A stretch of DNA of 64,000 bases from Artemisia argyi (Eukaryota > Streptophyta > Magnoliopsida > Asterales > Asteraceae). Both the position numbers and the translations under genes were made by a program. Location of the stretch: contig CM060680.1 in assembly GCA_030686995.1 (NCBI GenBank), forward strand, positions 205,145,322 through 205,209,321. Direction: 5' to 3'. Positions within the stretch are counted from its first letter, which is position 1. The number at the start of each line of letters is the position of its first letter. Positions 51,629 through 62,868 of the stretch are shown here, piece after piece. The notes under the pieces are model-generated. The model had not been told where the DNA came from and ran no database searches. It saw only the letters and a list, made by a program, of their open reading frames with translations.

Positions 51629-51636
51629 TATATAAG
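51629..51636 (+). promoter_or_regulatory. TATA box of the antisense gene
   Basis: CTATATAAG at 51628-51636, followed about 30 bp later by a CA-rich stretch (ACAATCACACAGTAAAAC) suited to a transcription start. The first ATG of the antisense frame is at 51769, leaving a leader of about 110 nt. The box lies outside the LTR, on the strand opposite to the retrotransposon genes. Confidence 0.6.
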
Positions 51637-51768
51637 AGTGACCGCCCCACTTTTTACAATCACACAGTAAAACACACACTCCTCACTCATTCACCTTTCT
51701 TGAAAGTTTATTGCAAAGAAAATACTCATTTTCGTAAGTAATTTTTTGTGCGTTTCACTCGTAAATTA

Positions 51769-54372
51769 ATGAAGATGGTCGCTCAGTTAGAAGACTTTCG
51801 CTCTGCGATGTCTATTGAGGATGTTATTCAATTTTCGTCTGACTTCTTTGTGCCTTTGGATGTCCATCCAGAGGCGCCAGAGGTGGACGCGTGTATAGCC
51901 GATTTCCCCGAAGGGAAAATAGGGCTTTACACAAAATTTTTTGAGTACGCGAATCACCGTGTACCCATATATATCTTCTTGAGCGATTTGCTCAATCACT
52001 ATCGCCTTCACATCTCTCAGTTGCACTGTATTGGTGCGGCTAAGGTGTCGAATTTTGAAGTAAACTGCCGTTTACTTGCGATAGACCCGACTGTGGACTT
52101 GTTCCGCTCCTTTTACCACACAACGTGGTCGAATGGTTGGGTTTCTTTTGCGAAGCGCCAGGGGGCGCTGCAATGTTACACTGAGAAAGTAGATGCCCTA
52201 AAAAATTGGAGGGAATACTTCTTCTGGGTTGACGATGTAGTTTTTCCCTCTGGCTATGAGTTTTATACTCAGAGTACATTGCCAAAGGATGGGCACCCCG
52301 CACCCGGATCCTACAGGCTTGCTGACGCGCAGATTCTAGATGCCAATCGACTGGCCATTAACCCCTATCCGGAGGAGTTTTTGGTACATGTGGGGTTGAG
52401 CCGCGCTTATTTTGGCGCTGCGGATGAGGTTCCTACTTTCTTGAGTGAGGATGGTTGGGGTGGGTGTTCGTCCCTTATACTTCATGCTTTGTAAGTCTTT
52501 TATTCTTATCTTCGTGCTTTTAATAACTAATCCCTTTTTTCTTTCTTGCTTTATTGATGTGCGCAGAGATGGATCTGTTCGCCGTGGTTAAGCTGGACAA
52601 GCCGAAGCTGGTTACTATAGGGGTGCGCCCTCTGAGGGAAGGTGAGCAACCTCTACTGGAGGCGACTGAGGGTCGCTTGACCGTGCTGCCAGAGGTGGTT
52701 CATGAGGACACGCCGCCGCGTCAAGTGACGCCCGTTCAAAGCGTGGCGCCAAATGTGGAGGTGGCGCTAGAGGAGCCACGTGCTCAGTCGTCTAGCAGCG
52801 TAGAGATCCTAAAGCGCGAGGAGGTGCTGAAGGAAGTGGCGCATAATATCAAGCGCAAGGGAGAGGCTGGGACTAGCGACACCAGGAAGAGGCGTCGCCA
52901 CCTTATTGTGGATGCGGGGTCTACCGCGGAGGAGACTTCCTCTTCTGGCGCAGGGAAAAAGGCTGCTGAGGCTTCTCCGTTTTTGTAAGTGTCTGCGCCT
53001 TTATCATCTCTCCTCCCCCTTTTTTTTTTGTTTTATCATATTACTTGTTGTAATATTTACTAACAGCTTTTTTGTTTCGTAGGGATGATGCTGCGAAGAA
53101 TGATGGGGTCTTCGTTGATGAGGTTTCCTCTCCACAGAATGAAAACAGGGAGGGGAAGACCAAGGTTGCTGATGGTGGCGAGGCGCAGCAGCTAATGGAT
53201 GAGCTGGCTGCGACCAATGCGCGCCAAGCTGAGCTGGTGGCTCAGCTAAAGGAGAAGTATGTCGGGGAGAGTAGTGCTCTTGCCCAGAAGGATGAGGAGT
53301 TGGCGACACTCCGTGCGCAGTTGGCTAATGCGCAAGTGGAGCTGGAGGCCTTGAGGGCGTATGCTGAAAAGATCGCTGGGGATAAGGTGAGCATGCTAGC
53401 CGACCTTAGGTATGCGAGGGCTAAGCTTGAGCAGATAAAGGCTAAAGCAACCTGGTCGGTGGCATACCTTGAAGAGAAGAGGGCTGAGCATCGTGCCAGC
53501 GTCCAGGAGTTTCAAGAGCGCATAGAGAAAACGATTGCGCTGCAAGAGGAGAAGCTGCGCGCCCTCAGTATAGAGTGTGACGAGGAACTGTATCCTTACT
53601 TGATGTCTACTATTGCTGAGCGCATGTATTTTTGTTTACTTGTCTTCATAATAACTTTATCGCCGTGCTTTTTACTTACACAAATTGTCTTTGTGAATGC
53701 AGGTGGTTGATTAGCCATGGGCTGCGTCTGGCAGCCCTGAGCACACTAGAGTCCGCAGAGGTAGTGGACGCTTTTGGAAAGGTGGTGCATTGCGCGATTG
53801 TGCGTGGTCAATCGCAGGCCATGGAGGATCTTCATGAGGCCAAGCTGCTGGAGAAGGACTTGGCGGAAGTCCCTGGGTACAGCCCTACGGCTTATGATGA
53901 GCTGCTGCAAGCAATGGCGGGGCTGAAGGTTCTTGAGTTGCCGCACATTGGGAGGCTGGAGCACGATCAAGATGACCCCATAGATGTGTTGATGGCAGGG
54001 TTGACATTGCAGCGCCATCTTGGGGATAATGCGGAGGAGGAATCAGATTACTATCTGAAACTTGATGTTTCGCAGCTTCAAGTTCCTGTATTCGCGCGGC
54101 CTCGCGACATCCTCAAACCCTTTGCTCTTGAAAGGGAGATTCCCTTGAAAGAGGTGCTGGAGCGTCATGAGCAGAGGGTTGCTGTGAAGAAGGGTATCAA
54201 GGGTAAGGCCGTGATGTGTGGCTTTGGCGTTGCACACCTTCCTAGATCAGATGGGGTGGCTGTAAGCGTTCCGACCGTATCTATGCAGGATGCTATAACT
54301 TTGAGTAAGCTTAAGGAAGCGGGGAGTTCCGCCGCTCTAGAGGAGAGTCCTGAGCATCGCCATAGTATATAG
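51769..54372 (+). CDS. Antisense gene of the Tat element (transposase_28-like protein), four exons
   Basis: Exons about 51769-52490, 52567-52984, 53083-53625 and 53703-54372. ATG at 51769 (MKMVAQLEDFRSAMSIEDVI) opens exon 1, whose body (HRVPIYIFLSDLLNHYRLHI, NGWVSFAKRQG, FWVDDVVFP) resembles the plant 'putative gypsy type transposon' domain (PF04195). Exon 2 is Glu/Pro/Ser-rich with a basic KRKGEAGTSDTRKRRRH patch. Exon 3 is a long coiled coil (QLMDELAATNARQAELVAQL, KDEELATLRAQLANAQVELE). Exon 4 starts WLISHGLRLAALS. Introns 2 (52985-53082, GTAAGT...TAG) and 3 (53626-53702, GTATTT...CAG) are GT-AG and keep frame. Intron 1 has good splice sites but joins out of frame by one base, so this copy is probably damaged there. 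Function unknown; Tat elements are known to carry such extra ORFs. Confidence 0.7.
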
Positions 54373-54410
54373 GCTTTTTGTATATTTATGTATCTTTCCT
54401 TGTAATTTTT

Positions 54411-54416
54411 AATAAA
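54411..54416 (+). terminator. Polyadenylation signal of the antisense gene
   Basis: AATAAA lies 39 bp after the antisense stop codon, in a T-rich context (TGTAATTTTTAATAAATGTG). Confidence 0.55.
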
Positions 54417-54997
54417 TGTGGAATAAGATACATTTTTGTTTTAAGTTCGTGACTTGAATATACTTGCATTGTTTGCTAAGTTTGGTTTTTTAACTAAGTC
54501 TTTTAAGTGCGTGACTTTGAAGAATTATACTTGCATTGTTTGCGAAGTTTTATTATTTGACCAAGTGTCTTGGCTCGTTATATTGCTAAGCTTGTATGGT
54601 GTACTTAGTATATGCGCATCCGTCGTGGGGTGCGCGTGCGAAACTTACCTCGACGTCTCAAGAGTAAGGCGCTTAGCAAGGATACGTGATCCAATGTTGA
54701 TGGGTTTGCAACCCTCTTATTCAACGAGTAAATTAGTAGGTTAACTCATCCTTTATGCCTTCGTGGGTCTTTAAGTGGTGCATGCACGCCATGTAGGCAG
54801 AAATATAAGATAAACAATATTGACATATATGCAATAAAGTAAAATGCGCTATTGAGTTAGCTAGAAACCATAACATTTTATTAATACTTGCAAGTTATTA
54901 GAAAAAATAGAAAATACAATTCCTAGAAAAGAAAAGAAAGACAAACACTTATTGGGCACCTCGTAGGATGCAAGGGTGTTTGTGTAAGGGCCAAAGC
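54417..54997. other. Convergent 3' region between the antisense gene and pol
   Basis: No gene. An imperfect duplication of TAAGTTCGTGACTTGAATATACTTGCATTGTTTGC occurs near 54442-54476 and 54504-54542. The two oppositely oriented transcription units meet here. Confidence 0.45.
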
Positions 54998-57900
54998 CTA
55001 AAAGTAACATCTTTTGAGATTGCAGGTGTTCCAAGTGTGCGCTAGGTCGTGACCTTCCATATCGCGCAGTCTGTATGCGCCGTTGCCGAGCGCATCTGTG
55101 ACCTCGTAAGGTCCTTCCCATTTAGGTCCGAGCTTGCCTGTGTCTTCTGCGTGGCTCGCGTCGTTGGCGCGGTAAACAAAGTCCCCTAGTCTGAATGAAG
55201 TGTGTTTGACTTTTGCATCATAATACTTCTTCATTTTTGACTTGGCCTTTGCTTCGCGTATAGCTGCGCGTTCGCGTCTTTCTTCCAGTATGTCTAAGTC
55301 TATGCGCCGTTCCTCGTCATTTGTCGTGACGTTGACCTCTGCTGTGCGTATAGTTGGCATTCCTATCTCGGCTGGTATGACGGCTTCTGTTCCATAGACT
55401 AGGGAAAATGGCGTGTCGCCAGTACTGGTTTTTATTGTTGTGCGATGCGCCCACAAGACATGCGAGAGCTCATCTACCCACCTTCCTTTGTGTCTGTCAA
55501 GGCGCGCTTTTATTCCTTCGCCTAGACTGCGATTTGTGCGCTCAACTAGGCCATTGGTTTGTGGGTGTTTGACTGAAGCAAAGTGTTGTGTGATGTTCAA
55601 TTGTGCGCACCAATCTTTGAATGGGTTATCACAGAATTGTTTTCCGTTGTCTGATATGATCGCGCCCGGTAGGCCGAAGCGACAGACAATGTTGTCCCAA
55701 ACAAAGCGTTTGACTTGGTTTCCCGTAATGTTCACCACCGCTTTTGCTTCGATCCACTTTGTAAAGTAGTCTATGGCTACGATGAGGAATTTTACTCCTC
55801 CCGCTGCGACAGGGAAAGGTCCTGCGATGTTAATACCCCATTTGTAAAATGGCCATGGTGAGGTAATTGGTGTTAGCTCTTGTTGTGGTCGGCGCGGAAT
55901 TGGTCTATGTACTTGGCGATTGCTGCATTTTCTTATCAGATCGTGTGCATCGCGATGCATTGTTGGCCAATAGTATCCTGACCTTAGGGCGCTCGCCACC
56001 ACGGATCGTGGCCCTGAGTGCATACTACATGATCCAGCGTGAATTTCGCGGAGTACGTAGTCTGCTTGAAGGGGTCCAACACATCTGAGCCATGGCTGCA
56101 AAAAAGACCGTCGATAGAGTACGTTGTCGCGTAATTCAAATCGTTGCGCCATGCGCCGTATTCTGCGAGCGTCTTTTTGATCTTGGGGTAGGATTCCCTT
56201 GCTAATAAATTCGATGATAGGTGTCATCCATGTAGGGTCTTGTTCCTCTATCACCGTTGCTATTTCCCTTTCCAAGATTGACTTGTTTTTTAGGGTTTCC
56301 ACCAATACCTGTTTTGAGAGGTGTACGAAGCTTGTGGATGCGATCTTGCTGAGTGCGTCCGCCTTCTTGTTATCTCCTCTAGGCACCTGTTTTATTGTGA
56401 ACCTATCAAAGTTTTTGATCAAAGATTTTGTCTTTTCTAGGTATTGGGTCATGTGTTCATCCTTGGCCTCATATTCACCTAGCACGTGGTTAGCGACCAG
56501 TCGCGAATCTACGTTTGCTTCTAGGTTGCGAACACCCATTTGAACTGCAATACGTAGTCCAGCTAGTAGGGCTTCGTATTCTGCCTCATTGTTTGTGGCT
56601 GTGAATTCAAAGCGTAGCGCATAGGTGAATTCCATACCTTCTAGATTTGTAAGAATAAGGCCTGCGCCTGATCCTTCTACACATGAAGATCCATCTGTGA
56701 ACAGAATCCAGGGTTCCTGTAAATCTGTTTTAGCTGCAGATGTCGGGCTGTCGCTGTCTGGCTTCTCCACAATAAAATCGGCTAGGACTTGTCCTTTGAT
56801 TGCAGTGCGCGGTCTGTATGAGATGTTATACTCACTTAACAGTACACTCCATTTTTATAAGCGTCCTGATGCGTCAGGCTTAGAGATAACTTGTTTAATT
56901 GGCTGATCAATGATTACAACTATTGGATGCACTTGAAAGTATCTGCGCAACCTTTTGGCTGCGAACACTAGAGCCAAGACCAGCTTTTCCATAGCGCTGT
57001 AGTTAGTCTCTGTTTTCTTTAGGGCTTTGCTTACGAAATATATGGGTGTCTGGACGGAGTTTCTGTCTGTCAATAGTACGGCGCTGACTGCTCCATGGGT
57101 TGCCGATAAGTACATGATTAGTTCTTCCCCTGGTCGCGGTGCGACGAGTTTGGGAAGAGATGCCAGATGGTTTTTAAGTTGTTGGAAAGCTTCCTTCGCT
57201 TCGGTAGTCCAGCGAAAGTCTCCCTTTTTTGTACACTTCGTGAGTGTTTTAAAGAGGGGAAGAGATTTGTCTGCTGACTTAGATAAGAAGCAGTTTAGCC
57301 CTGCTAACTTTCCATTTAATGATTGGACTTCTTTGAGTGTGTGCGGGGAGGGGAGATCAATAACAGCCTTTGTCTTCTCTGGGCAAGGCTTGATTCCATC
57401 GGGTTCTATCAAATATCCGAGGAACATGCCTTCAGTTGCGCCAAAGGTACACTTCTTGGGATTCAACTTCATGTTTATGCGCCCCAATGTTTTGAATGTT
57501 TCCTCGATGTCGCGCACCAATTCGTCCTCTGTATGGCTTTTGATGACAAGGTCGTCAACATAGACTTCCAAGTTACGGCCTACTTGTTTTTCGAAAGCTG
57601 TGTCCACCAGTCGTTGGTATGTCGCGCCTGCGTTTTTCAGGCCAAAAGGCATTTTTGTGTAGCAGTATACTCCTTGACTGGTGTGGAAAGCCGTTTTTTC
57701 TTCATCTTCCACTGCCATCTGGATCTGATGATACCCTTTATATGCATCTAGGAAGCATTTGAAAGGGTATCCGCACAAGGGCTCAACCTTCCAGTCTATC
57801 TCTGGCAGTGGATAGCAGTCCTGCGGACATGCTTTGTTGAGGTCTGTGAAGTCCACGCACATCCTCCAACTGCCATCACTCTTTTTTACCATGACTGGGT

Positions 57901-58672
57901 TAGAAAGCCAGTCGTGATAATATACTTCGCGCATGATGCCTGTGTCTACGAGCTTATGTACTTCTTCCAGAATGGCCTTTGCACGGTCTGGGGCCTGGCC
58001 GCGCTTCTTTTGTCGTATTGGAGGGTATCCTTGTCGGATTTGTAGCTTATGTTCTGTGATAGAGCGCGGTACTCCCGTCATATGCTTTGGTTCCCATGCA
58101 AAGATGTCTAGGTTCTTTTGCAAGAGTGCGCATACAGCTGCTTTACCTTTGTCAGATAAAGATCCTCCAATCGAAACTTGTTGCTCCGGATAATCTGGGT
58201 GAATAACGACTTTTAAATTTGGCGTTTTTTCCGTGCGCTGTTCTGGAATAGTCTCTACTTCAGTTGTTACTGCGATGCATTCTCTTGGTGGTACTGTTGT
58301 GTTATAGAGAGTGACAACTCTTCCTTCCACTGGGAATTTAAGCATTCCGTGCGCTGTGGATGGTACCGCGCGCATGGATGATATTCCCGGTCTTCCAATG
58401 ATACCATTGTATGGTGAAGGAGACTTTATTATCATAAAGTTTATCCATGTTGCGGTTGAGTGTTGTTCATCTCCTACGACCACCAACAAGCGTAACTGCC
58501 CCATAGGCCAAATCTTTTCTCCTGTGAATCCTGTTAATGACGTTGTAGCTGGTATCAACTGACTTTGGATTTCCGGTCGCAGTCTTTTGAAACAGTGATC
58601 GTACAGGATGTCTGCGTATGCTCCTCCATCAATGTACATGCGGTGGATGTCATGTCCCCCTGTATGTATCAA
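54998..58672 (-). pseudogene. pol: Tat pol: protease, RT, RNase H, archaeal-type RNase H, integrase (interrupted)
   Basis: Two stretches in one frame, 58672-56855 and 56770-54998, are separated by one TAA at 56857-56855. Protease: YIDGGAYADILYD. RT: FLDAYKGYHQIQM, MPFGLKNAGATYQR, YVDDLVIKS, so all RT aspartates are present. RNase H 1: FVSKALKKTETNYSAMEKLV, but no obvious first Asp (IMYLSAT), so it may serve only as a spacer domain. RNase H 2: FTDGSS, NNEAEYEALLAG, NVDSRLVANHV and NKKADALSK, with all four acidic residues. Integrase: the zinc site reads KCSNRQ (second Cys lost), the first catalytic Asp reads Asn (WGINIAGPF, AAC), while SDNGKQF and NGLVERTN keep Asp and Glu 35 residues apart. 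A WEGPYEV (GPY/F) module follows, with no chromodomain. Integration activity of this copy is very unlikely. Confidence 0.9.
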
Positions 58673-60632
58673 TGGTTAGAGGCTCCACGACTGCGTTGTC
58701 CGCAGCTATAGTAGGGAAGGATATCTCTTTTTCTGGAGAGAATTTTTGGCTGACTTTTTGCTTTATCCTGCGTTGCCATGATTGTATCATGTATATAGTA
58801 TCAGCTTTTTCCTTTGGGGGTTCTTTCTTACCCCCGTTTCTCTGTTTATCTTTTCCCTCCTTGATGTTCTTTACGAGGTGGTCCATCCTGCCTTCTCTAA
58901 CTAGCTTTTCAATTAGTTGTTTTAGTTGGACGCACTCGTTAGTTGTATGGCCTTTTTGGCCGTGGTACTCGCAGTATCCACTACCTAGGCGCTTTTCTTC
59001 TGCAGTGCGCATTGGTGGTGGTTTTGGGAAGTTCGCACCTTCTGTTACAAATATCTCTCTCGGAGTCTTAGTGAGAGGAGTATATTTGTCGTTGTCTCTT
59101 CCATTGCGATAATTCCTGCTGCGGTTGTTATTCTGATAATTGGATTGTCTCCGCGGCTGTTCTTGTTGCCTGTAGTTTGAATAACCTTTTTTGCTATCCG
59201 CAGCAGCTGCTTCTCCTTGTATAAAGGATCTAGTGCGCTTTGTTAACTCGTCAAAGGTTTGTGGAACTTTGTCATTCAGCTTGCGGATGAGTTCTGGGTT
59301 ATTGATCCCATTCATGAACCCTGAAATTTTTAGGATTTCAGGACATGCTTTAACTTGTATACACTCATCTTTGAAACGTTCCATAAAAGCGCTGGTTGAT
59401 TCCCCTTGACGCTGTTTCACTCTTGCTAGCTCCACAGGGTTTTTAGCGCACTTCTTTCGCTGGGTGAAGTTGAGGCGGAATGCTTTCTGTAGTTCCTCAA
59501 ATCCACCGATGCTCCTACGTGGGAGTTTGCTAAACCATGTGCGCGCGTTTCCTACTAACGTGGAATTAAACATGTGGCACCACACAGGCTATGGCCAATT
59601 TTCGATAGTTGCGGCTGATTCGAAAATTTTTAGGTGATCGTCAGGATCACCTGTTCCATCATATGTTTTCACGTTAGCGGGCATGCGCCTGCGTTTGCGG
59701 TCTGAGTAATCGCTGATGCGCCGTGTAAACGCATCAATTTTCTGGCGTCGCCATGGGAGAGACATATCTTCATTCTCTTCCTCGCGACGTCTTCCTCTTG
59801 ACTTCCAGTGTCCTGTTTCTTTATCCTCGTTGTCCGAGGAGTCGCTGGAAGAAGGGTAGTCTCTTTTTCGGCGCTTGCGCCGGCTTCTTTCAGAAGAAGA
59901 GCTTGAGGGATCTCTGCTTGGGGATCTTCTTCTCCCCAACCTGTCTTGAATCCTCCTACTCCCAGGTTTGGAAGATCCTTGGCTTGGCGAATGTTGAGGC
60001 CCTAATCGATCTTGTATTCCCCGACTGCCAAGTCTGGAGTGGACATTGGTGCGCCTCTCGCTGTCTCCTGAGTATTGTGAATCAGATATCGTACCCAATC
60101 TATCATGGATAGTGGTACGTTCTGCGCGTCTTCCTCGTGGGTGACGCGATGGTGATGGTTCACGTTCAGGACCAAAATTGAGTCGGGCTTGTAGACCCGC
60201 GCTTGCTCTTCTTGTTGCTTCTTCTTGCATGAGGGCGGTTAGTGTTTCATAATTTTGGGATACAAAGTTTCCCAAAGTTAGATCCGGTGCGTCCTCAGTT
60301 GTTGCAAGAGTTTCTGCCTCAGTGTTAGGCGCCCTGTTCCGTTCAGGCGCGCCTGGCGGCGCAGTGTTGTTCACTGCGGGTGTAGCCTGATGAGGAGTGG
60401 TGAAGAGGGTACGTTGTAGTTCCTCAACGCTTGGGACCACTGGTGTGACTTGAGTAGTTCTTGTAGGTAGTTCTACTGCTAGACGAGGTGGGGTTGTTCC
60501 TGCCTCGCGGTGACCAGGTGTGCTGGTTGTTCCAGCGACTTGTCTGGAGTTTTGATCTTGTTGATTCTTCCTCTGATGGTCACGTTTTTCTGACTGCGGA
60601 GTCCGCTGGCCCGAATTCTTATGTTTCGTCAT
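58650..60632 (-). pseudogene. gag: Tat gag polyprotein, interrupted by a stop
   Basis: ATG at 60632 starts MTKHKNSGQRTPQSEKRDHQ, a long Ser/Arg/Pro-rich N-terminal part (DRLGPQHSPSQGSSKPGSRR and similar repeats, then KRRKRDYPSSSDSSDNEDKE). TAG at 59591-59589 interrupts after ENWP. The same frame goes on with the capsid core (VWCHMFNSTLVGNARTWFSK, RLNFTQRKKC) and a zinc knuckle of form C-x2-H-x4-H-x4-C (CEYHGQKGHTTNEC), ending at 58650. The pol frame overlaps by 23 nt in a different phase at a run of five G (58656-58660). Other Tat elements usually have gag and pol in one frame, so I read this as a small deletion, though programmed frameshifting cannot be excluded. Confidence 0.88.
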
Positions 60633-60648
60633 TCTAGTTCGTAGTAGG

Positions 60649-60666
60649 GTCCCACGGATGGCGCCA
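60649..60666 (-). other. Primer binding site of the Tat element
   Basis: The minus strand has TGGCGCCATCCGTGGGAC two bases inside the upstream LTR edge (60669). The TGGCGCC start is the usual primer site of Tat/Athila elements. The exact tRNA was not identified. Confidence 0.7.
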
Positions 60667-60668
60667 CT

Positions 60669-61151
60669 TGTTGATACAAAAGTTGGGCGTACCTGGTTAT
60701 GGGCTTAGGCTCTCGTACCAATTCACTTCTTAGCACTTGTTACCTGCGTACTAAGAAAATAAGACAACACCGTTAGGCTTATCGAGGGATTGTCTCCCCC
60801 GATTAGACTCCGGCGTGAGAGTAAGTAATCGATTTAGGGTTCTCGTAAAGAGTTAGGGTTGTATATCGTACCTTGAATGAGAATCGTATGATTCTATATA
60901 TAGGGGCTAGGAAACCGTGTTTCTTGCTCCTTACTCTTCGCACGCGTAGTGCTTATCCAAGGTAAGGATATCTATTCCACGAATAGATAATCCTTATCGT
61001 GTACCCGGTGGGTTTGATTGGGCATTGGGCTTCCCAAGGCATTAATACTGCGGCCCATACCATTGTCATGGTAGCCCACTCGTGGTGGACTTAGGCGCGA
61101 GTAATGTTTGTCATTTGGGCTTGTGGCCCAAATATAGACTATACGTCATCA
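60669..61151 (-). repeat. Upstream (5') LTR of the Tat element
   Basis: 483 bp, same edges as the other LTR, followed by the GTAAT target duplication. It should hold the sense promoter. On the minus strand, TATATATAGAATC near 60892-60904 is a candidate TATA box. Confidence 0.93.
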
Positions 61152-61156
61152 GTAAT

Positions 61157-62868
61157 ATTCTTATAGCCTATGTTAATCAAGTCAACTCAGTTGCCATGAT
61201 TAAAATAGATATTTGTTACTTTCATTTAGCACCAAAAGTATATTAGAAGAGTTATTCACCCTAAGTACTTACAGGATAAAAAATCAAAGTACTCAGTATC
61301 CAAATTTGACAAACTCAGTAGTACAAGAGTTAAGCACCTACTTTTCACATAATAATCAACGAAAAAACACCCAATTTGTCTAATTAAAACCTAAATGGGT
61401 CTAATTAAAAAAACCTCAAATTGTCATTGTTTATCAACAAAAGAAAAATTAACATTAAATTACACACATATAAATGTAGAAGCATAAGGTAGTTGATTGT
61501 TACAAACCTGATGAGTGGAAGATTATTTATTTATGTGTCGATCTATTTTACAGAGATGTGATAATACGGAGATGTAAAAGCATAAGGTTGGTGGGTGTGA
61601 TGGTGATAATACAGAAATGGGATAAAGTGAGAATAATAAAACAAATATTGGAGCTATAAGAAGGGTAATTGAGTTATCTAACATTTCCCTCCTTTTTTTT
61701 CTTCACTTTCACCCAAAAAATGGGCAGAAAGTTTTGAAGTAAGACATATCCCACTTTCACCCATTTGCTATCACTTTACTTCCTAGAAATAAACTTGAGA
61801 ACATGACATTTTTTCTATCCCACCACTTTCATTTCCTTTCCATCTTTTTAATCAACTTAAGAACATAGTGTTAGTCATCTATGTAATCGCTCAGAGTCCA
61901 TATGTTGCCCAGGATTCGTCCATATCTCGCCCAGAGTCGAGTCGATCTTCATTTAACTTTTTAGTCGCTTAAAAATGTCGCCTAGAAGAATGTGGACATG
62001 TGTATAGTTAAAAATGTATCCTGAAATAAATCTAATGATTGATATTTAAAAGTTCATTTACGTAAAAATTGCGGGCGAAGTCCAATTTCGTAAAATAGTA
62101 ATGGAAATTGGTCGTTTAAAAAATTCCTTCTACTTTTTTTATTGGAGATTGATATCCATTTTATTATTATTATTATTATTATTGAGATAGTTTATTTTAT
62201 GTTTTACATAGTTGTTTTATTTTTTTATTTTTTATTTTACTTTATCTGCTTGTACAATAATGTGTGCAAATCATCTCCCTTTTTGAATGCGGCTAAACAA
62301 TGTATTAACATCAAGGCATCAAGCTATATGCTGGCAAAGGAGAAGTTAGTAGCCGGACGAGTTTTATGACAAAGAGAAATTAGTAGTTTGTTGTTTAGGC
62401 TGAAACACCTATTCCAAATACATAATAACTCCAAACATTTCAAAACTACCGAACTAAACGATTTCTTATAATAAAGGGTATTTCATCATATACATATCTT
62501 ATAAACTTCAGCTCTAGCTACATTGAGTAAAAAGTAGACTTTTTTGCAGCCTAATCTTCATTTATTGGCTTGGCCTCATGCATGATGGTGGCGAATCGGT
62601 CTCGTGCTCAGGTCTCCCACACAGACTTATGTCCCAGCCCGAACACATACTTGTTTTTTCGAAAAAGTTTTTGACCTTTTTTTAGCATGACTAATATTTC
62701 TGTTATATTAAAGGAAAAAACCAATGAAACTTGAATATTTGCATACTTTCCCAAAACATTGATTTTTAATACACTAAACGAATATCTGTGTAAAGCGACG
62801 GTGTATAACTGTAAATAATTATATTTGAGAAATCGTGATTCTGGTTCGACCCTTTATGTAATGCGCGT
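61157..62868. other. AT-rich flanking DNA, no gene recognised
   Basis: Continuation of the locus split by the Tat element. It includes an (ATT)n run at about 62159-62183 and loosely repeated CCCACTTTCACCCA stretches near 61700-61850. No open frame with protein character; it may include upstream sequence of the Myb/SANT-like pseudogene. Confidence 0.4.

Larger units (their letters stand above)
50863..61151 (-). mobile_element. Ty3/gypsy Tat-lineage retrotransposon with antisense gene
   Basis: 10,289 bp with LTRs at 60669-61151 (upstream) and 50863-51351 (downstream), and perfect target duplication GTAAT (50858-50862 and 61152-61156). LTRs begin and end TG/CA on both strands and differ by about five substitutions and one 6-bp indel, so the insertion is young. 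Order on the minus strand: primer site, gag, protease, RT, RNase H, archaeal-type RNase H, integrase, then a region carrying a spliced gene on the opposite strand, polypurine tract, LTR. A second RNase H, lack of a chromodomain and an extra ORF in the 3' region define the Tat group. This copy has two stops, a frameshift and active-site damage. Confidence 0.92.

Noticed and set aside
55413..59112. Plus-strand frames opposite the Tat pol and gag
   Set aside because: Shadow frames of real minus-strand domains; no independent motifs.
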